From Thermoanaerobaculia bacterium (GTDB taxonomy: Bacteria > Acidobacteriota > Thermoanaerobaculia > Multivoradales > Multivoraceae): 64,000 nt of DNA. A program made the translations under genes and the position numbers. Location: NCBI GenBank assembly GCA_022823665.1, contig JAJEHN010000038.1:1-64000 (forward strand), in the 5' to 3' direction. The notes under the pieces are model-generated. The model was given only the letters and a program-made list of their open reading frames with translations, searched no databases and was not told the DNA's origin. This document shows positions 48,582-57,941 of the stretch, piece after piece (within the stretch, counting starts at the first letter, position 1; each line of letters opens with the position of its first letter).

Positions 48582-49920
48582 GCCGGATAGAACTCTGACG
48601 CGACGCACTGGGTGCGCAGCGGCAGTCGCCCTCGCGGTCTTCCTCATCGGGGGATGCTCCGGCCCGGCGGCGGAGCCGCCCTGGCACTCCGTCCACCTGA
48701 CGTGGCAAGGCGACACGTCGACGACGATGACCGTCAACCTGGTCGTCGAGGCGGATGGGATCGGCGAACGGCTGCCGCGGTCCGCAAGCGTCGAGTGGCG
48801 ATCGTCGGGGTCGGAGGGCGAGCCGCGGACGATCCCGGGCGAAGCGCTCGAGATCGGCGGGGTTCCGGACGTCCGCGTGTACCGGTTCGCGTTGCGCGGC
48901 CTGGAGCCGGGCGGTCGGTACGACTTCGACATCCTGCTGGACGGGCGGTCGGCCGGGCCCGTGCGCAGCTTCCGCACCATGCCCGAGGAGGGTCCGGTGC
49001 GGCTGGCGGCAGGCGGCGACGTGGGCGCCGAACCCCTCTCGCTCGCGCTGCTGACCGAGGCGGCGCGGCGGTCGCCGGACCTGCTGGCGATCGGCGGCGA
49101 CCTGGCCTACGCCAACGGCCTCGTTTCGAGGTGGCCGCGTTGGCGGACGTGGCTCGAGTACGTCACGGAGGCGCTCGTCACGCCCGAGGGCCATACCGTT
49201 CCTCTGGTGCTCTCGATCGGCAACCACGAAGTGAACGTGGGCCGGGAGGGCGGCGTTCCCGCGTCCTCGCCGCCTGAGCAGAAGGCGCCCTTCTTCTTCG
49301 CCCTGTTTGCCCAGAATCAGGGCGGCGGAGACGCGCCGGGGGACGGTGGAGCGACGTACTTCCGGCGCGGCCTCGGCTCGGTTGGCGTTCTCTACGTACT
49401 GGACAGCGGGCACCTGGTGTCCCACGAGGACCAGGCCCCCTGGCTGGCGGCGCACATGGAGGCCGACGCCGAGTTGCCGAATCGGCTCGGCCTGTACCAC
49501 GTTCCCCTCTACCCGGCACATCGCTCGTACGAGGCTTCCGCCGAGGGTCGGGACGCCTGGGAGGAAGTCTTCCACCACGGTCGGCTGACCGCGGCGTTCG
49601 AGAACCACGACCATGTGCTCAAGCGCAGCCATCCGATCCGGCTCGGAGAAGTCGTGGCGGAAGGCGAGGGCGTGCTCTACCTCGGCGACGGCTGCATGGG
49701 AATGGACGCCCGCACCGTCGACCCGGTGGAACGGTGGTACATCGAGCGTTCGGCCAGCGAGCCACACTTCTGGATGGCCGAGCTGTCGAGCGAAGGTGCG
49801 GTCTTCCGCGCCTTCGACGAGGACGGCCGGTTGCTCGACCTCGTGACCACGGGCGACGTTGCGTCGCCTGAAGCAGAAGTCACTCTGCCGGAACTCGACA
49901 GGATCGTCGAGACGCCCTGA
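48568..49920 (+). CDS. lipoprotein metallophosphoesterase (purple acid phosphatase-like)
   Basis: The 450-residue protein has a lipoprotein signal ending LIGGCSG. An N-terminal beta-sandwich (residues 40-140) like that of purple acid phosphatases is followed by a metallophosphoesterase domain: GGDVGAE, GGDLAYANGL, GNHEVNVG, and NHDHVLKRSHP. These are the expected metal ligand motifs. It would cleave phosphate esters outside the cell, probably anchored in the outer or inner membrane. It overlaps the luciferase-like gene upstream by 14 bp. It converges with the S9 peptidase gene. Confidence 0.85.
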   Translation: MPHLRPDRTLTRRTGCAAAVALAVFLIGGCSGPAAEPPWHSVHLTWQGDTSTTMTVNLVVEADGIGERLPRSASVEWRSSGSEGEPRTIPGEALEIGGVPDVRVYRFALRGLEPGGRYDFDILLDGRSAGPVRSFRTMPEEGPVRLAAGGDVGAEPLSLALLTEAARRSPDLLAIGGDLAYANGLVSRWPRWRTWLEYVTEALVTPEGHTVPLVLSIGNHEVNVGREGGVPASSPPEQKAPFFFALFAQNQGGGDAPGDGGATYFRRGLGSVGVLYVLDSGHLVSHEDQAPWLAAHMEADAELPNRLGLYHVPLYPAHRSYEASAEGRDAWEEVFHHGRLTAAFENHDHVLKRSHPIRLGEVVAEGEGVLYLGDGCMGMDARTVDPVERWYIERSASEPHFWMAELSSEGAVFRAFDEDGRLLDLVTTGDVASPEAEVTLPELDRIVETP

Positions 49921-49970
49921 GGCGGGTGGGGAGTGACGGCCTCAAGCCTGGCCGCGCTCCCATCCCTGCC

Positions 49971-52418
49971 TCACCTTCCGGCGCCGGCTCCCGACGCCGG
50001 CGACACCTCGGTGCGCAAGTAGCGGTCGCACCAGTTCAGCATCTCCGCCACGACGTGGAGCACGGACTCCCGTGCGGCGTAGCCGTGGGACTCGTGAGGC
50101 ATGGTGACGTAGCGCACCGTGGCGCCGTGGCCCTTCAGGGCCTGGTAGTAACGCTCGGACTGGATCGGGAAGGTGCCGGAGTTGTTGTCGATCTCGCCGT
50201 GGGTGAGCAGGATCGGCTCGTTCACCTTCTCCGCGTGGAAGAAGGGCGACATCGCGGCGTAGATGTGCTGGGCCTCCCAGAAGGTGCGGCGCTCGTTCTG
50301 GAAGCCGAAGGGCGTCAGCGAACGGTTGTAGGCGCCGCTGCGGGCGATGCCGGCGGCGAAGAGGTCGGAGTGGGCGAGCAGGTTCGCCGTCATGAAGGCG
50401 CCGTAGCTGTGGCCGCCGACGGCGATCCGGTCGCGGTCGGCGACGCCGAGTTCGACGACCTTGTCGATCGCCGCGGCGGCGCTCGAGACGAGCTGCTCGA
50501 CGTAGGTGTCGTTCGCCGTCTCACCCTCGCCGACGATGGGCATCGTCGGCCCGTCCAGGATCGCGTAGCCCTGGGTGAGCAGCAGCAGGTGGGAAGAGCC
50601 GCGCAGAGTGGTGAAGCGGTGGGGCGAGCCGGTGACCTGGCTTGCGGCGTTGGGGTTCGTGTACTCGCGGGGATAGGCCCAGAGCAGCATCGGCGGGCGG
50701 TCGCCCTCCCGGTAGCCGGGCGGCAGGTAGAGCGTCGCCGACAGGCCGACGCCGTCTGCCCGTTCGTACGTCAACAGCCGCTTCTCGACCTGGCGGAGGA
50801 TCGGCGCCGGGTCGCTGAAGTCGGTCAGGGCGCGCCGGTTCCCGGTCGAGAGGTTGGTCACGTAGTAGTTGGGCGGCTCGGTGGCGCTCTCGCGGCGGGT
50901 CAGGAGCGAGCCGCTGTCGGCCGCCAGCACCGCGACGGCCGTCTCGTAGGTACCGGCCTCGCTGCGGAACAGGCGTTCCGTCGCCAGCGTGTCGAGGTCG
51001 AGCCGGTCGACGAAGGGCAGGTCGCCGTCCGGCGAAGCGCCGCGGCCCACGAGGTAGATGTCGTTGCCGTCCTGGAGAATGGTCGCGCCGGCGGTGCCGC
51101 CGCCGGGCCGTTGCCAGGGGAAGCCCGGGTCGCCGTAGCGGTCTTCCGCGCTGCGGTCGAAGAGCGGCCTGGGCTCGTCGCCGCCGACATCGAGCAGCGC
51201 GGTGCGGGTCCAGCGGGTCTCGCGGTCATACGAGTTGACGAGCGCCGTGCTGTCCTCCGTCCAGGCGATTCCTGAGAACCTGAACTCGGTCCGCGTCAGC
51301 TCACGCGGTCCGCCGTCGAACGGCGCGTCCAGCGTGAACACGTAGTCCCGATGCGGCACCTCGGCCTTCGGGTCGCCGCCGTCCTGGGCCTCGCTCCAGA
51401 CGAGCGTCGCCGGCGCCGTAGGGTTCCAGCGGTGGCCGCGCGGCCCGGTGGGAACGCCGCCGATCGGCACGGCGTCGGCCAGCGGCAGCGTCGCGATCGT
51501 CGCGACCTTGCCGCCGTCCCGGGTCCACACCTCGACCGAGCGCGGGAAGCGGCTCGCCGGGTGCAGCCAGGAGAAGGGCCGTTCGACTCTCTCGACGAGC
51601 ACGTGCCGGCTGTCCGGAGCGCCCGAGACGCGCGCGTACAGCCCCGGCTCGCCGATCGCGGTCCGCGTCCCGGTGGCCAGGTCGACGGTCTCGATCCGGC
51701 TCGTGAAGTGGTACTCGAAGAGCGCCTCGTCGTGCGCGTTCGCGAGCAGGTCCTGGTAGGTGCGCACCGGCGACAGCCGCCCGTCGTGCTCCTGGATGTT
51801 GGGGCCGTCCGGCTGCCGCGGCGGCGACGGCGGCGCGCCCCGGGCCGGCACGCGGAACCGGCAGAGCACGCCGCTCGAGTCGAACAGCCACTCGCAGGGA
51901 TTGCGCCAGGTGGCGTTGAGCGAAGCCGACGTCAGCGCCCGGCGTTTGCCGCTTGCCAGGTCGACGACCCAGAGTTCGATTCCCGTGTCGCGGAGCACGG
52001 CGTACGCGAGGTGGGAACCGTCGGGCGAGAACTGGGGCCAGCCGATCGTCGTCCCGTAGGGCGCCTCGATCCGCAATCCGCCATTGTCCGAGTCGTCGAG
52101 CCGACGGATCGTCAGCGCCGCCGTCTCCGGCGCCCGCCACGGCCCGCTGTTGCGCGGATCGATCCGGTAGCCCGCAAGCCGCTCCAGCGGCCGCGCCTGC
52201 CACGAGATAGGCGGCATGCTCCGGCGGTCCATCAGCACGATGACGTCGCGGTTCGGCCCGACCAGCACGGCCGGCGTCGGCGGCGCGTCGAGAATGTCAA
52301 CGATCTCCTGCGGCGGGGTGAGATAGCCGCCTGGAGAGCCTGGATGGGACTGTGCCGCGGCCGCACCGGCGAAACCGGCAGCGAGTAGAAGGCAGGCGAT
52401 GGCGATGGCTGGTCTCAT
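49971..52418 (-). CDS. exported S9 family (prolyl oligopeptidase-like) peptidase
   Basis: The 815-residue protein has a signal peptide (MRPAIAIACLLLAAGFAGAA) and then a propeller-type N-terminal region with SPDG-like repeats such as WPQFSPDGSHLAYAV. The C-terminal catalytic domain has the nucleophile motif GGHSYGAFMTANLL (Ser near residue 673), LLTHGEIDNNSGTFP for the Asp and MPHESHGY for the His near residue 777. It likely cleaves short peptides in the periplasm. GGAGGAATT precedes the ATG. A longer open frame upstream overlaps glnE and is not supported. It diverges from glnE. Confidence 0.9.
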   Translation of the reverse strand: MRPAIAIACLLLAAGFAGAAAAQSHPGSPGGYLTPPQEIVDILDAPPTPAVLVGPNRDVIVLMDRRSMPPISWQARPLERLAGYRIDPRNSGPWRAPETAALTIRRLDDSDNGGLRIEAPYGTTIGWPQFSPDGSHLAYAVLRDTGIELWVVDLASGKRRALTSASLNATWRNPCEWLFDSSGVLCRFRVPARGAPPSPPRQPDGPNIQEHDGRLSPVRTYQDLLANAHDEALFEYHFTSRIETVDLATGTRTAIGEPGLYARVSGAPDSRHVLVERVERPFSWLHPASRFPRSVEVWTRDGGKVATIATLPLADAVPIGGVPTGPRGHRWNPTAPATLVWSEAQDGGDPKAEVPHRDYVFTLDAPFDGGPRELTRTEFRFSGIAWTEDSTALVNSYDRETRWTRTALLDVGGDEPRPLFDRSAEDRYGDPGFPWQRPGGGTAGATILQDGNDIYLVGRGASPDGDLPFVDRLDLDTLATERLFRSEAGTYETAVAVLAADSGSLLTRRESATEPPNYYVTNLSTGNRRALTDFSDPAPILRQVEKRLLTYERADGVGLSATLYLPPGYREGDRPPMLLWAYPREYTNPNAASQVTGSPHRFTTLRGSSHLLLLTQGYAILDGPTMPIVGEGETANDTYVEQLVSSAAAAIDKVVELGVADRDRIAVGGHSYGAFMTANLLAHSDLFAAGIARSGAYNRSLTPFGFQNERRTFWEAQHIYAAMSPFFHAEKVNEPILLTHGEIDNNSGTFPIQSERYYQALKGHGATVRYVTMPHESHGYAARESVLHVVAEMLNWCDRYLRTEVSPASGAGAGR

Positions 52419-52538
52419 GGCGAATTCCTCCGGTCGGACTTGGCGAACCATACCCGCCCCGTCGAACGCAGGGGCGGACCGTTCGCTAGCATCCTGCCTC
52501 CGCCGCTGTCGGCGGGCCAGCGACGAGGAGGAACCGCC

Positions 52539-55500
52539 GTGAACTCGCGCCTTGAGCAAGCGATCGAGGCCTTCGCGGCCATGGACATCGAGGACGCCGA
52601 GGATCCGCGGGAGACGCTCGCGCTCTCGCAGCGCGACATCCTGCGCGAGTACGCGCCGGCCTACGCCCGGTGGCTCGACGCGCACCCGGAGGCGGACGAG
52701 GGGCTCTTTCCGGTCGAGCGGGAGTCCGTGGACGAGCAGCGCGAGCGCATGGCGGCGCTCCGGCCGGACGCGGACGAGGACGTTCGGCGCTGGCTCCGCA
52801 TCCTCCGCTACCGGGAACTGATCCGGGTCGCCGTCGCGGACTTCAGCGGCCTCGACGACTTCGCCGCGACGACGCAGAAGATCTCCCAGGTCGCGGACGT
52901 CTGCGTCCAGCGCGCGCTCGATGCGACCGGCCTGGCCGAGGAACCGTTCGCGGTCATCGCGATGGGCAAGTGGGGCGGCCTGGAGGTCAACTACAGCTCG
53001 GACATCGACGCGCTTTTCGTCGCCTCGGACGACGTCGACCAGGAGGCGCTTCACCGACTCCAGCGGCAGGCGCCGAAGTTCATCCGTCTGATCTCCGACA
53101 ACACGGGCGACGGTTTCGTCTTCCGCGTCGACATGCGGCTGCGGCCCGAGGGCAAGATGGGCCCTCTGGTGCGGACGGTGAGCCAGTACCTCCGGTTCTA
53201 CGAACGCTACGGAATGAACTGGACGTTCCAGGCGCTGATCAAGGCGCGCTTCGCCGGCGGCGACGCGGCCGCCGCCAAGGGGCTGATCGACGGCACGCGG
53301 CGCTTCGTCTTCGACCCGGAGAGGTCGCCGGAGACCCTGCTGCGCGAGGTCTTCGAGATGAAGCAGATGATCGAGAAGTCGCTCCGCTCCAAGGGCACAG
53401 AGGTCGGCAACGTCAAGCTCGGCGCCGGCAGCATCCGGGACATCGAGTTCATCGTCCAGTTGCTCCAGCTCTACCACGGCGCCGCCAACAAGAGCCTGCG
53501 CTCACCGAACACGTTGCAGGCCATGTCGCGGTTGCGGGCGCACCGCGTGATCACCCGGGACGAGTACGACCGCTTGCGCGAGGCCTACATCTTCCTGCGC
53601 GTCGTCGAGCACGTGCTGCAACTGGAGCGCGATCTGCCCGTGCGCCAGCTTCCGCGCGAGCCGAAGCAGTGGGCGACGTTCCAGTGGCGGGTGGCCTTCG
53701 CACTGCGCCAGCCGCTCGACACCCTCGACCTGGGCGGCCGCTACGAAGAGACGGCGGCCGAAGTCCGCCGCATCTTCGGTGAGTTCTTCGACGAGACGAT
53801 CGAGTTCCTCGAGCGGAAGCACCGCGTACGGGAGCTCTGCCCGGACCTGCCCGCGGACGTCATCGACGAGCACTTCCGGCGCCTCGAGAGCGCCTACTTT
53901 CTCGCCCACCCGGTGGAGGAGGTGGCGCGCCACGTCGAACTGATTCACGAACTCGACGCCGAGCGACTGTGCCGGGTCGACGTGCGGCACGTCGGCTCGA
54001 CTCGCCGGGTGACGGTGGTCGCCAACGACTACCAGGGAGAGTTCGCCAAGATCTGCGGCCTGCTGGCGGCCTACGGCCAGTCTATCCTGAGCGGCAGCTC
54101 CTACACCTACCAGGACGCGGGCGACATGGAGTTCTACCGGCGGCCCGGAAGGGCGAAGGGGCGTCGTTCGACGCGGCCCGGCGGCCGCCGCGGCCGCCAA
54201 GGCCGGCGCAAGGACCAGAGGTCGCGGCACTCGACGCATGGCCCCACGCGCATCGTGTACTCGGCGGAGGTTCAGCCGGCGCCGGCCCATGCCTCCCGTG
54301 TCTTCTCCTGGGCGGACTTCGAGCGGGACCTGAACAGGCTTCTCGGTCTCCTGGCCACGGGTGACGCGCAACGCGCCAATGAGGAACTGACCCTGCGCGT
54401 GATGGAGGCCGCACGCCTGGCCGATCCGGGCGCCGACGCGGAGCAGGTCATGCCGCCCATCTCGATCTCGGTCGACAACGAGTCGGACGAGCACTGCACG
54501 ATCCTGGAGATCCGAAGTCCCGACAGCTTCATGTTCCTGTTCGAGTTCTCCAACGTCCTCTCCACCCGCGACTACTGGATCGACAAGGTGGAGTTCGACA
54601 CGGTCGAAGGCGAGGTGCGCGACCGGCTGTTCGTGACGACGCGGAGCGGCGGCAAGATCGAGGATCGCATCGGCGTCGACCACCTGCGGCTGACCGTGAC
54701 GCTGATGAAGCAGTTCGCGCGGCGGCTGGCGGTGGCGCCGAACCCGCAGCTCGCGCTGCGGCAGTTCGGGGCGCTGATCGACGCGGCCTGCAAGCAGGTC
54801 GCCGATCCGACGCAGGCCCTCGCCTCGTCACTCGACGAACTGGCGCGCGTGCTGGGTGCCGGCACCTGGCTCTGGGAGGAGTTCCTGCGCCGTCAGCACG
54901 AGAACCTGATGCCGCTGCTCGAAGGCATGGCCGACCTCGACCTGGGCGCCGGGCGAGGAGATCTGGAGCGCCGTCTCGATGCCGCGCTCGAAGCGCAGCA
55001 GGCGCCGGACGAGCCGCTCAACCGCTTCAAGGACGACGAGATCGGGCGTATCGACATGCGCCACCTGACGCGGCGGATCGAGCGATTCAGCGACTTCGGC
55101 GAAGAACTCTCGACGCTCTCCGATGTCGTGCTCACGCGGGCGGCGACCGAAGCGGTCGGGGAAACCGCCGGAGATGGGGCGGAGCCTGGCGTCTGGTGCC
55201 TCTGCGCGCTCGGGAAGTGGGGCGGACGTGATCTGGGATACGCGTCGGACGTCGAGTTGATGTTCGTCTGGGATGCCGAGCCGTCTCGGCTCGCACGGGC
55301 CGGCGAGTTCTACGAGCGGGCGGCGCAGCGGCTGGCACGCCTGATCCGCGCCAAGCGCGACGGGATCTTCGAACTCGACTGGCGGCTGCGGCCGGGCGGC
55401 GCTTCGTCGCCGCTCGCCGCCTCGTTTCAGCGCTTCGTCTCGTACTACAGCGTCGACGGCGAGGCGGATCCGTACGAGCGCCAGGCGCTGGTGCGGCTTC

Positions 55501-56036
55501 GCACCGTGGCCGGCGATCCGGACCTGGCCGCCCGCGTCGAGACGCACCGCCGGGAGTTCGTCTTCGATCCGCGGCCGCACGATGTGGCACGGATCCGGCA
55601 TCTGAGGAACCGTCAACGCTCGGAACTCGTGACCCGCGGCACGACGAACGCGAAGTTCAGCGCCGGCGGTCTGCTGGACGCCGAGTACTTCGTCCAGGTG
55701 AGGCAGATCGCGGCCGGCGCAACCGACCCGGAGGTGCGCCAGACGAACACTCTCGACGCGCTCGCCGCGCTCCACGAGCGCGGCTACTTGCCGGACGAGG
55801 AGTTCGAGCAGATCGGCGAGGGCTACCGGCTCCTGCGCGCGGTGATCAACTGCCTGCGGATCGTACGCGGCCACAGCAAGGATCTCGTGATCCCCGCGTC
55901 GGACACGAGCGAGTTCCGGTTCCTCGCGAGGCGCCTCGTCAGCCTGGGCCAGTTGCCGGACGAGGAGGGCGCCTGGGACCGGATCGCCGAACGGATGACG
56001 GCCCTCGAGCGGCTGTTCAACGGCCTCTCGGACTGA
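52539..56036 (+). CDS. glnE: GlnE-type glutamine synthetase adenylyltransferase with inserted ACT domains
   Basis: The 1165-residue protein is longer than the usual GlnE of about 950. Its first nucleotidyltransferase half has GKWGGLEVNYSSDIDALFV with Asp155, Asp157 and a third Asp198 (RVDMRLRPEG). The second has ALGKWGGRDLGYASDVELMF, where Asp904 is followed by Glu906 in place of the usual Asp, and Asp947 (ELDWRLRPGG). Between them are two segments like the ACT domains of GlnD: residues 489-527 (RRVTVVANDYQGEFAKICGL) and 640-705 (ISISVDNESDEHCTILEIRS). A basic loop, 534-564, separates parts of this middle region. GlnE adds and removes AMP on glutamine synthetase. The start is a GTG with GAGGAGGA upstream. 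The PII and amtB genes are next. Confidence 0.85.
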   Translation: MNSRLEQAIEAFAAMDIEDAEDPRETLALSQRDILREYAPAYARWLDAHPEADEGLFPVERESVDEQRERMAALRPDADEDVRRWLRILRYRELIRVAVADFSGLDDFAATTQKISQVADVCVQRALDATGLAEEPFAVIAMGKWGGLEVNYSSDIDALFVASDDVDQEALHRLQRQAPKFIRLISDNTGDGFVFRVDMRLRPEGKMGPLVRTVSQYLRFYERYGMNWTFQALIKARFAGGDAAAAKGLIDGTRRFVFDPERSPETLLREVFEMKQMIEKSLRSKGTEVGNVKLGAGSIRDIEFIVQLLQLYHGAANKSLRSPNTLQAMSRLRAHRVITRDEYDRLREAYIFLRVVEHVLQLERDLPVRQLPREPKQWATFQWRVAFALRQPLDTLDLGGRYEETAAEVRRIFGEFFDETIEFLERKHRVRELCPDLPADVIDEHFRRLESAYFLAHPVEEVARHVELIHELDAERLCRVDVRHVGSTRRVTVVANDYQGEFAKICGLLAAYGQSILSGSSYTYQDAGDMEFYRRPGRAKGRRSTRPGGRRGRQGRRKDQRSRHSTHGPTRIVYSAEVQPAPAHASRVFSWADFERDLNRLLGLLATGDAQRANEELTLRVMEAARLADPGADAEQVMPPISISVDNESDEHCTILEIRSPDSFMFLFEFSNVLSTRDYWIDKVEFDTVEGEVRDRLFVTTRSGGKIEDRIGVDHLRLTVTLMKQFARRLAVAPNPQLALRQFGALIDAACKQVADPTQALASSLDELARVLGAGTWLWEEFLRRQHENLMPLLEGMADLDLGAGRGDLERRLDAALEAQQAPDEPLNRFKDDEIGRIDMRHLTRRIERFSDFGEELSTLSDVVLTRAATEAVGETAGDGAEPGVWCLCALGKWGGRDLGYASDVELMFVWDAEPSRLARAGEFYERAAQRLARLIRAKRDGIFELDWRLRPGGASSPLAASFQRFVSYYSVDGEADPYERQALVRLRTVAGDPDLAARVETHRREFVFDPRPHDVARIRHLRNRQRSELVTRGTTNAKFSAGGLLDAEYFVQVRQIAAGATDPEVRQTNTLDALAALHERGYLPDEEFEQIGEGYRLLRAVINCLRIVRGHSKDLVIPASDTSEFRFLARRLVSLGQLPDEEGAWDRIAERMTALERLFNGLSD

Positions 56037-56069
56037 GCCTCGCACCCGGCGGAGGCCAGACGAAGAAAC

Positions 56070-56098
56070 GCGCCGGGGAGCGAAAGCTCCCGCGGCGC
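56070..56098. terminator. GAAA-loop hairpin between convergent glnE and PII genes
   Basis: GCGCCGGGGAGC (56070-56081), loop GAAA and GCTCCCGCGGCGC (56086-56098) form a 12-bp stem with a single bulged base. It sits between the convergent glnE and PII genes and could stop transcription from either side. There is no clear T-run. Confidence 0.65.
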
Positions 56099-56125
56099 GC
56101 TCTCCGCAGATGCGATGCGGCTGAT

Positions 56126-56467
56126 TCAGCCGATCGCGACGTTGCCCGTTTCGCCCGTACGAATGCGGATCGTCTCGTCGAGCGGCATCACGAAGATCTT
56201 GCCGTCGCCGACCCTGCCGGTCTTGGCGCCCCTCGAGATGGCGTCGATCACGATGTCGACGTAGTCGTCGTTCACGGCGATCTCTATCTTGAGCTTGCGC
56301 AGCAGGGCGCCCGCTTCCTTGTGGCCCCGGTAGACCTCGGAGACGCCCCGCTGCCGGCCGCGCCCCATCACGTTGGAGACGGTCAGGAGGTGAATCTCCT
56401 TCTGTTCCAGGAGGTCGAGGACCTCCTGCATGCGGTCGGGCTGAACGATTGCCACGATGTACTTCAT
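56126..56467 (-). CDS. glnB: PII nitrogen regulatory protein lacking Tyr51
   Basis: The 113-residue protein is a clear PII: MKYIVAIVQPDRMQEVLDLL, the Gly-Arg turn MGRGRQRG, and GAKTGRVGDGKIFVMPLDET plus IRIRTGE at the end. PII proteins sense ATP, ADP and 2-oxoglutarate and control AmtB and other targets. In the T-loop, YRGHKEAGAL replaces the usual YRGAEYxVDF, so position 51 is Glu and not the uridylylated Tyr; Tyr46 remains. Standard GlnD control at Tyr51 is therefore not possible. AAGGAGGA precedes the ATG. It lies 18 bp downstream of amtB and may be called glnK on that ground. Confidence 0.92.
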   Translation of the reverse strand: MKYIVAIVQPDRMQEVLDLLEQKEIHLLTVSNVMGRGRQRGVSEVYRGHKEAGALLRKLKIEIAVNDDYVDIVIDAISRGAKTGRVGDGKIFVMPLDETIRIRTGETGNVAIG

Positions 56468-56485
56468 GTCATTCCTCCTTCGGCC

Positions 56486-57826
56486 CTAGTCAACCAGGGT
56501 GTAGGCGTTTTCACGGTGGTCGGTGAGGTCGAGACCGATCCGCTCCTCGTCATCGCTGACGCGCAGGCCGACGATCAGGTCGACGATCTTGAGCAGGATG
56601 AAGGACACGACCGCGGCCCAGACGATGGTGTAGGCAACAGCCTTGAGCTGAATCAGAACTTGTCCGGCGTTGCCGTAGAACAGGCCGTTCGCGTCGTTGC
56701 CGGGCACGGCGTCGGTGGCCCAGAGGCCGGCCGCAACCGCGCCCCACATGCCGGCGACTCCGTGGACGCCGAAGACGTCCAGCGAGTCGTCGTAGCCGAG
56801 CTTGGACTTGAGCCAGGTGACGGCGAGGTAAGCGAACACGGAAGCGCCCGCGCCGACGCCGATCGCGCCGATCGCGCTGACCGAGCCGCAGGCCGGCGTG
56901 ATCGCCACCAGTCCGGCGACGGCGCCGGTGATGACGCCCAGAAGCGTCGGCTTCGAGTCGCGGATCCAGTCGATCAGGCCCCAGGCGGCTGCGGCAGTGG
57001 CCGTGGCGACCTGGGTGACGACGAAGGCGTTGGCGGCCGAGCCGTTGGCCGCGACCGCGCTGCCCGCGTTGAAGCCGAACCACCCGAACCAGAGCAGCCC
57101 GGTACCGAGGACGGCAAAGGGCAGATTGTGGGGCGGAGAGGTATGCACGGGATAGTCGCGCCGCCGGCCGAGGACGATCGCCGCGACCAGGGCGGAGACG
57201 CCCGCGTTGATGTGGACCACGGTGCCGCCCGCGAAGTCCAGGGCCCCGTCGCCGCCGAGGCCGAAGAAGCCTTCCGAACCGCCCCAGACCCAGTGGCAGA
57301 CCGGAGCGTAGACGACCAGAAGCCAGGCGCTCATGAACAGGCAGATGGCGCTGAACTTCATTCGTTCGGCGAAGGCGCCGATCATGAGAGCGGGCGTGAT
57401 GATCGCGAACATGCCCTGGAAGATCATGAACAGCGGCGCCGGGATGCCGGTGCCGTCCCAGGCGTCATAGCCGAGGCCGCCCAGCAGGAAGTAGTCGCCG
57501 CCTCCGATCACGCCGCCCAGGGCGTCGGAACCGAAAGCGAGGCTGAAGCCGACGATGACCCAGAGCACCGTCATGATTCCCATGCAGAGGAAGCACTGCA
57601 TGAGGATCGAGAGGACATTCTTGCGACGGACCAGTCCGCCGTAGAAGAACGCCAGTCCCGGCGTCATCAGCAGCACCAGGGCGCTGGCCGTCAGCATCCA
57701 GGCCGTGTCGCCGCTGTCCACGCCGTCCTGGGCTGCTGCCGGCGAAGCGGCCAGCAGGGCCAGGAGCAACGTCAGTCCCAGGGCCGGAACCAGACGAAAC
57801 GTCCGGCCTCGCGTTCTGAAGCTCAT
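56486..57826 (-). CDS. amtB: ammonium transporter
   Basis: The 446-residue protein has a signal peptide (ending ASPAAAQD) and 11 membrane helices in the AmtB order: WMLTASALVLLMTPGLAFFY, GGLVRRKNVLSILMQCF, then APVCHWVWGG and GVHGVAGMWGAVAAGLWATD with the two pore His residues. It conducts ammonium across the inner membrane and is normally blocked by PII. Here amtB precedes the PII gene, the reverse of the common glnK-amtB order. GAGGAGGT precedes the ATG. Upstream there is a palindrome and a weak sigma-54-like site. Confidence 0.95.
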   Translation of the reverse strand: MSFRTRGRTFRLVPALGLTLLLALLAASPAAAQDGVDSGDTAWMLTASALVLLMTPGLAFFYGGLVRRKNVLSILMQCFLCMGIMTVLWVIVGFSLAFGSDALGGVIGGGDYFLLGGLGYDAWDGTGIPAPLFMIFQGMFAIITPALMIGAFAERMKFSAICLFMSAWLLVVYAPVCHWVWGGSEGFFGLGGDGALDFAGGTVVHINAGVSALVAAIVLGRRRDYPVHTSPPHNLPFAVLGTGLLWFGWFGFNAGSAVAANGSAANAFVVTQVATATAAAAWGLIDWIRDSKPTLLGVITGAVAGLVAITPACGSVSAIGAIGVGAGASVFAYLAVTWLKSKLGYDDSLDVFGVHGVAGMWGAVAAGLWATDAVPGNDANGLFYGNAGQVLIQLKAVAYTIVWAAVVSFILLKIVDLIVGLRVSDDEERIGLDLTDHRENAYTLVD

Positions 57827-57900
57827 TCGAGTACCTCCTCGTAGTTCGGTTGGCCCGGCCGAGCGTCTCGGTCGTCGCCCCCCTTGGGGTCTCAGCCGAG

Positions 57901-57919
57901 GTCAGGTTCCGGAACTGAC
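57901..57919. promoter_or_regulatory. palindrome upstream of amtB
   Basis: GTCAG-G-TTCC/GGAA-CTGAC is an inverted repeat with a single unpaired base, about 75-93 bp before the amtB ATG. It may be an operator. No known factor can be assigned. Confidence 0.4.
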
Positions 57920-57941
57920 GGCCGGGCGTGCCCCCTCATGT

